From positions 1 to 23,688 of the IMG/VR virus record IMGVR_UViG_3300025138_000361: 23,688 nt of DNA; one strand, written 5' to 3'. The position numbers and the translations under genes are program-made. This document shows, piece after piece, positions 14,101 to 22,667 of this stretch. The notes under the pieces are model-generated. The model did no database searches and was not told where the DNA came from. It saw only the letters and a program-made list of their open reading frames with translations. Within the stretch, counting starts at the first letter, position 1. Each line of letters starts with the position of its first letter. The DNA comes from a virus.

Positions 14101-15798
14101 TTTTAATACACTTGTTGTAGGAATATAATTAGGGTCTTCAAATAATTTGTATGAACGTCTAACATAAAAACCTAACTGGTCTCTATACATTTCTTGTTGC
14201 TTTGCTGTAAGTGTTCCACTATCTATCATAGCTTCAGTTAAATCATCTTGAAGTTTTCTAGCATTTCTTAAAGGTTCTCTTAATACTTCAGGTAGTTTAT
14301 TTAACTCTTTTTCAAAAGTTTGTTTTTGTCCTTTACCAACTGACAGACCACGCTTACCTCCAACAATAGTAGGAGTTCTAAAATCTGTGTAGAGTACAGT
14401 ATTTATTTGCTCTAATAACTTTTCTTTGTTTTTAAATTTACCTTTAGATAAATTTTGTACTACATTTTCAATAGCTACTTGTGCGTTAAAACCTAAGTTT
14501 GCTATAGTATCATCCCAAGATTCTTTTTTATTTTCAGATTTTAAATACTTTTCATGTAGTTCTCTAGTTCTATTTCCTCTAGTAGTTAAAAGTTTTCTTC
14601 TCCAAGACTCCATAGTTCTAGCTAAAGAACTTTCACTAAACATTAAACTAGTTTTAAATCCAAATTTACTTATAATGGGTCCGGGTTTAAGAGCATTTAC
14701 ATCTCCTTCACTCACAACTTTTCCATCTGCAATATCTTTTTTTCTATGTTTTAATGCTAATCTTTTTTGAGCTTTGTTAAGTTCAGTACTGTCTTCTATA
14801 CCTTTAAAAAATTTATCTATAGATTCTTGTCCGCCTTGTTTAACTTCTTTTAACATTTCTATAAAACCTTCCCCACCTTCTTTAATTTTTTTCAAAGATA
14901 ATTGACCAACTTTAGTTAAGCCTGTTACATTACTAATAACACCAGCTCCTTTAAGTGTTCCAATAAAAGCTCCTGTTAAGACTAGTCCTTCACCTAATAA
15001 CTTTAATCTTTTTTCTAACTCATTATCATTTGTGTCTGTACTAAGAAATTCTTTTAAACTTTGAAAGTTTTTTGAGTCTGCGGGAATTGCATCTGCTATA
15101 TATTGCACTAATATATCTTCATTAGGATTAAAAGCTACCTGTGTAGCAACTTCACCAGATACTAAACCTTGTTTAAAGCCTTGAGAAGGTGCAAATTTTT
15201 TAAGATTTGAAGGTAAGTATTGTTTAAGTTTTGAAGGTGCTTCTCCAATATTTTTAATAGCTTTAGTTTTACCAGCTCCTAACATTAATGCTACAAATCC
15301 ACCCATTTCTCTAGTTAGTTCTTTACCAAAACCGTCTGGACTTTTAGCTATAGGCATTGGAGGTCTATCACCTCTGTCTTCCATACGAATATTATCTTCA
15401 CCTAATGCAAAGTTATAAAAAGTTTTTAATTTTTGATTAACTGCATCATCTAAAGCATACTCAGCTTTGTCAGAAAGTGGTTGGTAAAAAGGATTTAAAG
15501 CTTTGTTAGCTTTACTAACTAGTTTATCTTTATTTTTAAAATCAGGTATGTTGTCTGCTATTTTTTTTACAGGCTCTAGGTCTCTCATCATTCTATAAAG
15601 GTCTGCTGTTTCATTTACAACACGTGTAGCTATTCCCGGCATAGTTCTTTTAAATTCATCAGCTGGATTTTTATCGTACGCCTCAAAATTTAAATTATAT
15701 TTTGACCTAAGTTTTTCTTTTTCTTCTTCAGATAAAGTAACACCATTTTTTAAAAGTAATTTACCTTCATCATCAAAAGAATATTTTTTTTCTAACAT
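11152..15798 (-). CDS. Giant internal virion/ejection protein with C-terminal T4-type lysozyme domain
   Basis: This 1548-residue protein is by size and place the likely counterpart of T7 gp16, an internal virion protein ejected into the cell envelope with the DNA. Most of it is hydrophilic, Lys-rich and helical, with no family I recognise. A few hydrophobic patches occur, for example near GEGLVLTGAFIGTLKGAGV. The last ~145 residues are a T4-lysozyme-like domain. EEGFVEGKYKDTKNILTSGAG carries E1424, D1433 and T1439 at exactly the spacing of T4 E11, D20 and T26. Thus it probably cuts peptidoglycan. T7 gp16 instead has an N-terminal transglycosylase. The gene starts one base after the 483-residue gene, with no clear ribosome-binding site. 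No other lysin lies in this window, so a dual role in entry and lysis is conceivable. Confidence 0.8.
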   Translation of the reverse strand: MLEKKYSFDDEGKLLLKNGVTLSEEEKEKLRSKYNLNFEAYDKNPADEFKRTMPGIATRVVNETADLYRMMRDLEPVKKIADNIPDFKNKDKLVSKANKALNPFYQPLSDKAEYALDDAVNQKLKTFYNFALGEDNIRMEDRGDRPPMPIAKSPDGFGKELTREMGGFVALMLGAGKTKAIKNIGEAPSKLKQYLPSNLKKFAPSQGFKQGLVSGEVATQVAFNPNEDILVQYIADAIPADSKNFQSLKEFLSTDTNDNELEKRLKLLGEGLVLTGAFIGTLKGAGVISNVTGLTKVGQLSLKKIKEGGEGFIEMLKEVKQGGQESIDKFFKGIEDSTELNKAQKRLALKHRKKDIADGKVVSEGDVNALKPGPIISKFGFKTSLMFSESSLARTMESWRRKLLTTRGNRTRELHEKYLKSENKKESWDDTIANLGFNAQVAIENVVQNLSKGKFKNKEKLLEQINTVLYTDFRTPTIVGGKRGLSVGKGQKQTFEKELNKLPEVLREPLRNARKLQDDLTEAMIDSGTLTAKQQEMYRDQLGFYVRRSYKLFEDPNYIPTTSVLKDAEIYLTAALKKSNPKLDADEILTQVKAEIDDILDVRQGSSLGSSIDKFERVRKEILKGRKQIPNELRRLMGEIEDPIQSFIHSTAKLSNYVENVKFYDDAFESGAGIYFREEPEGAFKELIPEGFGNLSGRHTTKELWKYFSDYKKTSESWLAGDNVLSGTYRNALMLKGLSQASKTVWSHTTHVKNVAGGVQMSLANGVNVFSIKETKKIVKLLRAKTSNDRELQEFHEELSSLGLLNKGVVARDLKGLANDLGKMKKGFVSGKLDWVFDKTGLKKLGEKAQNAYVAEDDFFKINMYLRETDYLKQMNDKLVDGSKYKMTEQELKERAAKMVRDTLPNYDLVPELLQDLRRTPFFGRFFSFMAESVRITGNSVMNGIKEVKLGRQMKKDGDVLAGQEVIKRGQKRLVAFTVMAGVGAKGAEKVSQVASGFTTELVDAAKDFLPDYMQNSNVVVSVAPDGSPVVANLSSWDAYDFPKKPFQVLINKYLDADNIDEEGLAQEIMTTVLSETVSPFLGESIIQEQLGDFFYRGGRTIEGKAIKNAYNKNRFQDTGTFAGNIFNTNNLSILLSNMTESITPGSITRARDLHKTLTADTDKTSFDQDIYEAQAFMKFVTGWGMQPLNPEYISNMYKMKANQFVTKKSTLRKELFDGIDGTLEADKFTNKYLDINNRYYQETAKFHKLTKSLKAFELEPLAVLQESRLSRKDKIPFFSETFQPLGLTDDMKASLIDKTNGNIDVFLKVLLDVNTIDSQMSQLPIYYNPEHYKTQRKKVKEIKEDLRENYKTGGLVPNVEEDPADRINPVTGKPYSDQMARLGFTEGGGSSTPKKYYGSDAVAEVVKREGSLNTLQKYVVSEEGFVEGKYKDTKNILTSGAGQTGEFMGQSFKETYKVQLQRVKEKIPNFDNLSEDKQKALMSLGYRGDMKKNHTWVKLFNEKKYEAAATELLNHKEYRKHKKIADKGGKVSGIVNRLEEASNLIKN

Positions 15799-15799
15799 A

Positions 15800-17251
15800 T
15801 TATTCTGTTGGATTATTATAAGCGTCTAAATACCCTTGGTATCCTGCAGTTAACGCTGCAGTTTTAGCCATTAGATACTCACTTTGAGTTTTATATCTGT
15901 ACGTTTTATTTTCGTCATAGGTATCGGTCTCTCTTGCATATTCTTCAATAGTTGGATTGATAAGTGCAGCTTGATAAGGGTCTGCAAAACTATCAGCAAC
16001 AATATTAAACATTTCAGCGTTTATTTTTCCTATACCTGCTACTGCAATAGCCCTTTCGAACCGTCTTACATCAGCTGACATTGGATGTTTTTCTTTGGTT
16101 GTGTAATTACCTGCGGCTATATCTTGGTCTATTAACTTTTCTAAATCAGCTAACTCAAAAATATCAGACCTTAATTTTCTTGACTCAACATTATCTACTT
16201 TATTTGCTGCATCTAAATTATTTGCTTTTCTTAAATAATAATTTACATAAGTGGCATCGTCTGCAGTAGGAGTAGTTTTTTTATTATTCTTTAACTTCCA
16301 CTCTGTATCAAACGCTCTATTAATTCTATAATTATTTTCTATTATAGCATCAAAGTTTGTTTGAGTTCCTATAATATGTAAGTCTAGTTCATTTCGAGTA
16401 TAAACTTTAGCTTCACCGTTATCATTTGTTTCTGAAAGAGTACGTATAGCTTTTTGTCTAGCTATATTATCATTGCCCATTTCTGATATAATGTACTTTG
16501 CACCTTCAGTATGTGTATAAGTAAAGGTATCTTCGTCAAAAGATTTTGAAGGTATTTGTTCTTCTTTAGTAAAAGCAACAGGGTCTAATAAAAAATCATA
16601 GACACTACGCGTTGCAGTTTGTTTTTTAGCTTCTTCAGTAGCCGGTGTTAATATATCTTTTTTACCAAATTTATTTGTAAACTTATCCCAACCATTGTGT
16701 ATTAAACTTAAATTTTTAGAAGAGGCAGCTTCTTCTGCTCTGCCATCATAGTAATCTTCAAAAGGTTTAAAGAATACTTCTTTAGTCATTCTTTTATCTT
16801 CAAAGTTACCACTCTTAATTAAACTTTCATGGTTTTCTATTAAAGCTTTTTCGTATTCTTTTATTTCTTGTTCTTTTGTAGCTCTAGAACTTTTATTATT
16901 AGGATTTAATTGAAAATAATTAGGATGTTGTTTATTAAACGCTGTAGTAGCTGTATTATAAAAATAAGAAGGATTTTCTATATACTTTTCATTATTTGTC
17001 ATTAAAGTATCATACTTTTTATGTTTAGCATTCATGTTAGCCATTTCAAAAACTTTTTCTTTTTCAATTTGTTCTAAGTTTTTTAGAACTTTCTTTTCCA
17101 TGTTTTTTTGTTTTGTACCTACAATAAGCTGACCTAACATTAAGTTTCTTATTTTATTACTGTCTTTAGATTTACTTGAAAAATAACTTTGAGCTATATC
17201 TTGCCAGCTAGACTTGTTTTCTTTACCTAATAAATTTTTAAAATCTATCAT
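15800..17251 (-). CDS. Putative internal virion protein (gp15-like position)
   Basis: The 483-residue product is hydrophilic and rich in Asn, Lys and Glu, with coiled-coil-like stretches near residues 48-75 (KNMEKKVLKNLEQIEKEKVFEMANM) and no membrane segment or known motif. It stands between a small structural-type gene and the lysozyme-bearing giant, the place of gp15 in T7. A role in the ejection apparatus is therefore inferred from order and composition alone. AGAGGT precedes its start, within the end of the upstream gene, which stops one base before. Confidence 0.55.
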   Translation of the reverse strand: MIDFKNLLGKENKSSWQDIAQSYFSSKSKDSNKIRNLMLGQLIVGTKQKNMEKKVLKNLEQIEKEKVFEMANMNAKHKKYDTLMTNNEKYIENPSYFYNTATTAFNKQHPNYFQLNPNNKSSRATKEQEIKEYEKALIENHESLIKSGNFEDKRMTKEVFFKPFEDYYDGRAEEAASSKNLSLIHNGWDKFTNKFGKKDILTPATEEAKKQTATRSVYDFLLDPVAFTKEEQIPSKSFDEDTFTYTHTEGAKYIISEMGNDNIARQKAIRTLSETNDNGEAKVYTRNELDLHIIGTQTNFDAIIENNYRINRAFDTEWKLKNNKKTTPTADDATYVNYYLRKANNLDAANKVDNVESRKLRSDIFELADLEKLIDQDIAAGNYTTKEKHPMSADVRRFERAIAVAGIGKINAEMFNIVADSFADPYQAALINPTIEEYARETDTYDENKTYRYKTQSEYLMAKTAALTAGYQGYLDAYNNPTE

Positions 17252-17252
17252 C

Positions 17253-17846
17253 TTATACCTCTTCTTTAGCTAATAAGCTTTGATTTGTTTCTTGTTCTAC
17301 TTTTTGTAAAATAGAAGGTTCTATTGTAGTTTCTTCTATTACTTTTCTAACTTCTGTTGGGACTGATTGAGGACTTACTCTACTAGCTGCTAGTTTTCTT
17401 GCAGACTCTAATGAACCTACTCCTTTTTCTATTTTAGCTAAAGCTTTATCACCTAATATTTCTTCTTCATTATTATCGTCAGCATCCATTCTATAATCTA
17501 TGTCTGCTTTTTCTGCAAGAGCCATAATCATAAACATTACTGGCTCAAGTAATAAAACCATTAAGTCAGGATTCCATTTACCTTCTGTAAAACCATTATA
17601 CAGTGTTATAGATGCAATGTCAATAACACCTACACCTTTACTTAAAGATAATAAAATATTAGCTGTTGTTTCAGGGACTGTTAAAATTTCAAACACAGCA
17701 TACATTGCTTCACGTGCGTTAGTAAACTCAGTTGGTTTTTCCCAGTTATATTTTTTGTCTGGAGAATTAGTTAAACTTTGTCCGGGAATAGCTTTCCCTC
17801 TTTCTAATCCTTGTTGAATAAAATTCATTGCTTGTTCTGTTGCCAT
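17253..17846 (-). CDS. Hypothetical virion-associated protein with a hydrophobic helix
   Basis: The 197-residue product has a hydrophobic segment at about 95-111 (LMVLLLEPVMFMIMALA) followed by a very acidic stretch (DADDNNEEEI) and a charged C-terminus. Its length matches T7 gp14 (196 residues), a membrane-inserting ejection protein, but no sequence likeness is visible, so this is only positional. AGGAT lies upstream of the ATG. The gene carries a perfect consensus promoter in its own strand (17595-17623). Confidence 0.55.
   Translation of the reverse strand: MATEQAMNFIQQGLERGKAIPGQSLTNSPDKKYNWEKPTEFTNAREAMYAVFEILTVPETTANILLSLSKGVGVIDIASITLYNGFTEGKWNPDLMVLLLEPVMFMIMALAEKADIDYRMDADDNNEEEILGDKALAKIEKGVGSLESARKLAASRVSPQSVPTEVRKVIEETTIEPSILQKVEQETNQSLLAKEEV
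17595..17623 (-). promoter_or_regulatory. Perfect sigma70 consensus promoter inside the late operon
   Basis: On the minus strand TTGACA (17623-17618), 17 bases, then TATAAT (17600-17595) match the consensus fully. The start would fall near 17588, transcribing toward the 483- and 1548-residue genes and the holin-like gene. The bases also code for IDIASITLYN, so chance cannot be excluded. Confidence 0.5.
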
Positions 17847-17855
17847 TGTATTATC

Positions 17856-18929
17856 CTATGTTCTTATTGTTGGATTAGGAAGAGGTTGGTACATATGTTG
17901 TATATGATTAGGAGAACCTGTTCCATATAAAGTTTGATTTGCCATATCTGTATAACTTTTTATGTTTGTTAAACCAAGACCGTTTAATTGTGAAGTCATA
18001 TCTCGCATATGAGCTACTTGAGCTTGTTCTGATAAAGGTTGTCCCATTACCTGTCCACCGCCACCAGTCTGCTCTTCTTGAGGATTAAAGTAATTAGAAA
18101 TTGCTCCTGAACCTACAGTTTTAATAGTGTCTGGAACAAAGTCTCCTTTAATATACTCACGTGCGTCAGTTACTTTTTCTTTTGTAAACTTTTTAGTACT
18201 ATCAAAAGTGTTACTAGCAAACCTGTTTATTTTTTCTCCAACAGTTGCATCTGTAGGTAACCTTGCATATTCTGAGGGATTGTTAACAGCGTCCATAAAA
18301 GTAGAACCTTCTTTAGGTGTTAGACGATTAGTTTCAAATATGTTGCCTTTTTCTACAAATGCATCTGTACTAAAATCTATAGGTTGTTCATTTAAAGTTT
18401 TAAAAACATCTGCATTTGTTTGACTTAAAATTTGTTCACTATTAGCTGAAGCATCAATAATTAAATCTGTAGGAGAAGTAGCAAGACTAGGTGCTGTCTG
18501 ACCGCTTTTTACTAAATTTTCTGATTTACCAATAAAGTCATTAGTTAAGTCCATTCTTGACATAGCTTTTTCATTTAATGTACTATCTAAATTACTAGTT
18601 AATGCTTCAACTCCTTTAGCTGTTTTTGATTCTAATGTTATAGCTGCATCTTTAGCAAGAGCACTGGTTGTACCTAATGATTCTGCTTCAACTGCTGTCC
18701 CTGCTGCTTCTGCTGCTTGTGCAGTCAGTTCAGATGCTTTAGTAGCAACATTCGTTGACGCAGCCGACCCTTTTCCAAACAAACTTTGAGTCCACCCTGA
18801 TAATTGTTTAGCAGCAGCACCCATTACAAAGTATAAACCAACCATACCTACAATTTTACCTAGTTTAGCACCAAAAACTTTCTTTAATTTTTTGTTTACT
18901 TTTCTACCTATTTTTCTTAAAAATCCCAT
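17856..18929 (-). CDS. Putative structural/ejection protein with basic N-terminus and membrane segment
   Basis: The 357-residue product opens with a strongly basic amphipathic stretch (GFLRKIGRKVNKKLKKVFG). A hydrophobic segment follows at about 28-44 (VGMVGLYFVMGAAAKQL). The body is Ala/Ser/Thr-rich and low in complexity. A Gly/Gln-rich patch near residues 295-305 (TGGGGQVMGQPLSEQ) comes before the end. A basic lead followed by a membrane-active helix suits a protein that enters the host membrane during DNA ejection. This is inference, as no family is recognised. AGGA lies upstream of the ATG. It lies ten bases after the repeat-rod gene and nine before the next. Confidence 0.55.
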   Translation of the reverse strand: MGFLRKIGRKVNKKLKKVFGAKLGKIVGMVGLYFVMGAAAKQLSGWTQSLFGKGSAASTNVATKASELTAQAAEAAGTAVEAESLGTTSALAKDAAITLESKTAKGVEALTSNLDSTLNEKAMSRMDLTNDFIGKSENLVKSGQTAPSLATSPTDLIIDASANSEQILSQTNADVFKTLNEQPIDFSTDAFVEKGNIFETNRLTPKEGSTFMDAVNNPSEYARLPTDATVGEKINRFASNTFDSTKKFTKEKVTDAREYIKGDFVPDTIKTVGSGAISNYFNPQEEQTGGGGQVMGQPLSEQAQVAHMRDMTSQLNGLGLTNIKSYTDMANQTLYGTGSPNHIQHMYQPLPNPTIRT

Positions 18930-18939
18930 AATATTTTTC

Positions 18940-21900
18940 CTATGTTGTGTAACTTGAATTTGAAACTAAGCTAGTTAATAAAGCTAACATGTATGCGTCA
19001 TACTGCTCACCAGCTTTACCTTCGTTAGCTATAGCTGTTGATATTATTTGTGCTTTTCTGTTTTCGTCATTCTCACCACTTCTAAAATCAAAATCTGCTT
19101 GGTCTCTTAGTTCTTGCCATAAGTAAGATTGTGACTGCATGGTCATACCATAAGAATTCTGTGCGTTCTGTGCATTAATTTGATTTTGAGCAGCAGTATT
19201 AATTGTATTAGTTTGTCTTCTCCATTGTACATTAGATGCTTCAACAGCAGCTGAGTTTTGTGCGTTCCAATTATTTCTTGCAAAGTCTTGTTGACTATTA
19301 AACTGGTCAACTTGTGTTAGTAACTGTGCATTAAACTTTTCAGTTTCTGCTTCTCTACCAGCTCGTCTAGCTTCTGCTGCGTTTTTTTGTGTAGCGTTAA
19401 ATTGTCCCATTGCATTAGTTTGAGAAGCATTATATTGGCTCATTTGTGCACTAAGATTAGTCATAAATGTATCTGCTTGTTGTTGATTAGCTGCACCAAA
19501 TTGTTTTGCAGCGTTAGAAGAAGCTTGGTCAGACAATAATCTTTGTTGTTCTTGTTGAGCTTTCATCATGTTAGCTTGTTGATTATTATTAAGATTAGCC
19601 ATATCCATAGTTAAAAAGCTTTGAGCATTTGTAACTGCTAATCTTTCTTGAGTAGATAAGTTTGCTAAATCTAAAGATGCCATAGCTGTAGCATCTTGCA
19701 TAATTGCTTGTTGTTCAGCGTTCATATTAGTAAGAGCTACAGTTTGCATAAACTTACTATTAGCTAATTCTGTTTGTTGTGCAGCACTAAAGTTTGCCAT
19801 GTCCATACCAGCATTGACCTGTGCTTTATTCATTGCAGCTTGTTGGTCATTACTTAATTCTGCTAACCCTAGTTGCTGTGCTAACTGTGCATTAGTCTGA
19901 GCAGCAGCCATACGTTTATTTAAATCTGCTAACTCAAATTGATTTTCAGCTGACATACTTTCACTATCAGCTTGATTCTTAGAAGTTAAATTAGCTAAAG
20001 AAACTTTTTCACTTGTACTAAGCTTTGCCATGTCAGCATTTTGTAGTAGTTGTTGATTTTGAGAAAGAACTTGAACAGTTGTATTTAGTTCTTGCATTCT
20101 AAATCTATTGTCTTCTGTAAAGTTAGCTGCATCTGCTGCACTTTTTTCAGAAAGCATAGCAAGTTCCATTTGCTGTTCATTGCCCAAGTTAGCTAAGTCC
20201 ATTTGTTGTGCTAGCTCTGCATTACCTTTTCTAAAATTTACTAAGTTTTGTAAGTTAGTTAATCTCATTTGTTGTTCAGAACTCATGTTAGCTCTAGATG
20301 TAGTATTACGTTCTGATAACTCAGCTAATTCTACTTTAAGTTTAGAATCTAAATTAACTTCTTCCATACGTGCATTAAGTTCTGCTTGTCTTGTAGACCT
20401 TTGAACTACAGCGTTTAACTCAGATAATCTAAATTGATTATCAGTTGTAAAGTTTGCAGAGTCTGCTGCGGCTTTTTCTTGTAACATAGCAAGTTCAACC
20501 TGCTGTTCATTAGACATGTTAGCCAAGTCCATTTGCTGTGCAAAGTTAGCATCAGTTTTTCTAAAATCTATTAAAGTTTGTAATTCTGTAAGACGTTCCG
20601 TATTTTCTGCTGTCATTGTATCTTTAGCAGCTGCATTCATTTCAGAAACTCTTTGCATCTCAACCTGAAGCTCACCCGAAAGCATAGCTTTTTCCATATC
20701 TTGATTCAAATCTGCTTGACGCATTACTTTATTTACTTGAGCATTATATTTAGTTAATCTAACTTGTTGGTCAGCATCTAACTGTTTACCGGCTCTTGTA
20801 CTTTCTGCTTGTAAGTTAGCTAAGTCCATTTGGGCATTAACACTTAAAGTAGAAACTATTACCTGTTGTCTCTGAGATGATTCTTGTTGAGCACGTTGTT
20901 GACCCATCTGAGCATTAAGAACATTTACATCTTGTCTTTGCTGAGAAGTAGTCATCGCAGCTTGTTGATTAAAAGTACCTTGTTGTACTTTAATTTGTTG
21001 AGCCATTTCAGCAGTCTGAGTAGCAGCTGTTTGTCTATTAGACAAGTTCTGCATTCTAAGTTGCATACTAGATTGAGCTTGTTGCAAGTTAGCTGTTTGT
21101 TGATTACTTAAATTTTGTTGTGCTCTTTGTTGTAAAGCACTTGCGTTAGATTGTGCCATTGGTAAAGCACTTTGAATAATAGCATTAAACATAGCGTCTC
21201 TACCGACTGTAGATACAGACATTCCTCTAGCAGCTAACTGTTGATTAATTGCATCAACAGCTGGTTTAGCCCATAGTGGAGTTTCTCCATCTTCCATTCC
21301 TGCTAATAGTCCTGACATTTGAGTAGATACTAAAGCTTCTATAGGTAAAGCAGCAATAGCAGCTGTTACTTCTACAGGTTGTTCATCTATCTGAGCTTCT
21401 ACAGTTGCAGGGTCTTCAGCGATTGCAGCAGTTGTTTCTTCTGGAACATCAGCTATAACTCTCATCATGTCAGCAGCAGCTGTAACACGTTCTTTACCCT
21501 GTACTGCTTCCATTTGAGCAGCTGCTAAAGTAGGAATACCACCAATTTGTGCAGCGTCCCCTTGAGGTGCAGTTCCTGTAATAGCTCCACGTCCTTTTAA
21601 ATCTATTGGAGGTGCAGTTCCTAGTTCTTGAGCTATTTTAGTTTTAGCTTCTGCTACTTGAGCTGTTCTAACAGCAGCTTTTTCAAAATTAGGAGTACCA
21701 TCAATTGTTGTGTCGTTAGCTTCAGGAGTATAATCAGCACCATAATATACAGCTTTAGCAGCTTCTTTTTCTGCAGTTGCTTCTATTATATTTTCTTCTC
21801 TTGTAGCTGCCCTTCCTACTTGTGCAGTTCTTGCAGAAGCTTTTTGATACTCTGGAAGCTCTTCAAGCTTTACACCTCTTTCTTGAGCAAGAGATTTTAA

Positions 21901-22626
21901 AACATTAAGTTCAGCAGTAGTTATTTCTTTACCAGTTCTTGTTACTTCGTCAGCTCTAGTAACAAATTCTTGTTGAACTTTTGTTCCTTTTTGACCTTCA
22001 AAAGTTGATGCGTCACTAACAGTTCCAGTTACGTTTGGAGCTAACTCGTTACTAACATCAGTAACTTGAGCTGCATTTGTTTTTTGTGTTAGTGTTTTTT
22101 CATCTACTTTAGCTTCTCTTGTAACACTTCCTTGAGCAGCATTAGCATCAGCAATACCAGCTGTATCAGCTGTATAAGTAGCACCTGTTACTTTATCTTT
22201 TATTACACCTTTATCTAGTGTGTCTACAGTATCTACAGTTTCACCTTGTACACCTTCTGCAGTGTACTCTTTGCTTGCTATAGTGTTATCTTTCATTGGA
22301 TTAATTTTCTGAGTAGGTATACGTATAGGATTACCAGCACTATCAGTTTTTATTGTGCCGTCAGAATTCATCTCAAACCCTACTTTTTCAGCAGCAGGTA
22401 GTTTATCTGATTGAGGAACGCCTTCACCTTGTGCTGCTCTTTCAATCATTTCAGCACTTCTAGCTATTCTTTTATTTCTTTCTTGAGTAGCTGTAGTGTC
22501 TCCCAACATTTGAGCACCAGTAATAGGAGTAGTTCCACCTCCGCCACCTCCGCCGCCTTGAGCATAGCCTATTCTTTTATTAGAACCTTTATTATATTTT
22601 TTACGTGTTGTTTTTTTATTTTTCAT
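18940..22626 (-). CDS. Giant repeat-rod virion protein (1228 residues)
   Basis: Four zones are visible. Residues 1-35 are basic and end in eight glycines (codons at about 22532-22557 on the plus strand). Residues 35-480 are Ala/Thr/Glu-rich. Residues 480-600 are extremely Gln-rich (SNQQTANLQQAQ). Residues 600-1028 are a rod with strict 11-residue periodicity. A Gln/Asn-rich C-terminal part follows to 1228. The rod should be a long coiled coil. The composition and the late-operon place say virion component, such as a fibre, tail rod or core scaffold. I do not recognise a characterised family. No Shine-Dalgarno precedes the ATG, although a possible promoter sits six bases away. It is the second largest gene here. 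Confidence 0.75.
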   Translation of the reverse strand: MKNKKTTRKKYNKGSNKRIGYAQGGGGGGGGTTPITGAQMLGDTTATQERNKRIARSAEMIERAAQGEGVPQSDKLPAAEKVGFEMNSDGTIKTDSAGNPIRIPTQKINPMKDNTIASKEYTAEGVQGETVDTVDTLDKGVIKDKVTGATYTADTAGIADANAAQGSVTREAKVDEKTLTQKTNAAQVTDVSNELAPNVTGTVSDASTFEGQKGTKVQQEFVTRADEVTRTGKEITTAELNVLKSLAQERGVKLEELPEYQKASARTAQVGRAATREENIIEATAEKEAAKAVYYGADYTPEANDTTIDGTPNFEKAAVRTAQVAEAKTKIAQELGTAPPIDLKGRGAITGTAPQGDAAQIGGIPTLAAAQMEAVQGKERVTAAADMMRVIADVPEETTAAIAEDPATVEAQIDEQPVEVTAAIAALPIEALVSTQMSGLLAGMEDGETPLWAKPAVDAINQQLAARGMSVSTVGRDAMFNAIIQSALPMAQSNASALQQRAQQNLSNQQTANLQQAQSSMQLRMQNLSNRQTAATQTAEMAQQIKVQQGTFNQQAAMTTSQQRQDVNVLNAQMGQQRAQQESSQRQQVIVSTLSVNAQMDLANLQAESTRAGKQLDADQQVRLTKYNAQVNKVMRQADLNQDMEKAMLSGELQVEMQRVSEMNAAAKDTMTAENTERLTELQTLIDFRKTDANFAQQMDLANMSNEQQVELAMLQEKAAADSANFTTDNQFRLSELNAVVQRSTRQAELNARMEEVNLDSKLKVELAELSERNTTSRANMSSEQQMRLTNLQNLVNFRKGNAELAQQMDLANLGNEQQMELAMLSEKSAADAANFTEDNRFRMQELNTTVQVLSQNQQLLQNADMAKLSTSEKVSLANLTSKNQADSESMSAENQFELADLNKRMAAAQTNAQLAQQLGLAELSNDQQAAMNKAQVNAGMDMANFSAAQQTELANSKFMQTVALTNMNAEQQAIMQDATAMASLDLANLSTQERLAVTNAQSFLTMDMANLNNNQQANMMKAQQEQQRLLSDQASSNAAKQFGAANQQQADTFMTNLSAQMSQYNASQTNAMGQFNATQKNAAEARRAGREAETEKFNAQLLTQVDQFNSQQDFARNNWNAQNSAAVEASNVQWRRQTNTINTAAQNQINAQNAQNSYGMTMQSQSYLWQELRDQADFDFRSGENDENRKAQIISTAIANEGKAGEQYDAYMLALLTSLVSNSSYTT
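19543..19872 (-). repeat. Five tandem 22-residue repeats in the rod protein
   Basis: Residues 919-1028 of the 1228-residue protein are five units of 22 residues, starting at 919, 941, 963, 985 and 1007. They open LGLAELS, MDMANFS, VALTNMN, LDLANLS and MDMANLN, usually with QQ or Q(E/D)R following. Each unit is two 11-residue turns. DNA identity between units is modest, so the repeats are old and kept at protein level. Confidence 0.85.
19873..20829 (-). repeat. 44- and 55-residue repeats in the rod protein
   Basis: Residues 600-918 repeat with unit starts at 600, 644, 699, 754, 809 and 864: one spacing of 44, then 55 each time. Units at 699 and 809 are the closest pair (MDLANMSNEQQ against MDLANLGNEQQ, then EKAAADSANF against EKSAADAANF). 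This shows a 110-residue (330-base) duplication on top of the 55-residue unit. All spacings are multiples of 11. Confidence 0.85.
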
Positions 22627-22638
22627 AGTTATATACTT

Positions 22639-22667
22639 AGTTTACTTGACTTGGAAGAGTTTGTCAA
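22639..22667 (-). promoter_or_regulatory. Possible promoter just before the rod-protein gene
   Basis: On the minus strand a perfect TTGACA (22667-22662) is followed at 17 bases by TAAACT (22644-22639), four of six -10 matches. The start would lie near 22632, only about six bases before the ATG at 22626, giving an almost leaderless message. An interrupted dyad, CTTGAC-N12-GTCAAG (22645-22668), surrounds the -35 and spacer. Confidence 0.3.

Noticed and set aside
19543-20829. Repeats read as a CRISPR array or DNA satellite
   Set aside because: The repeats are divergent at DNA level, long, have no spacers, and keep one open reading frame; they are protein repeats.
21628-21900. Ser/Cys/Phe-rich plus-strand frame
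   Set aside because: It is the antisense of the Ala/Glu-rich part of the rod-protein gene; composition is typical of an antisense shadow.
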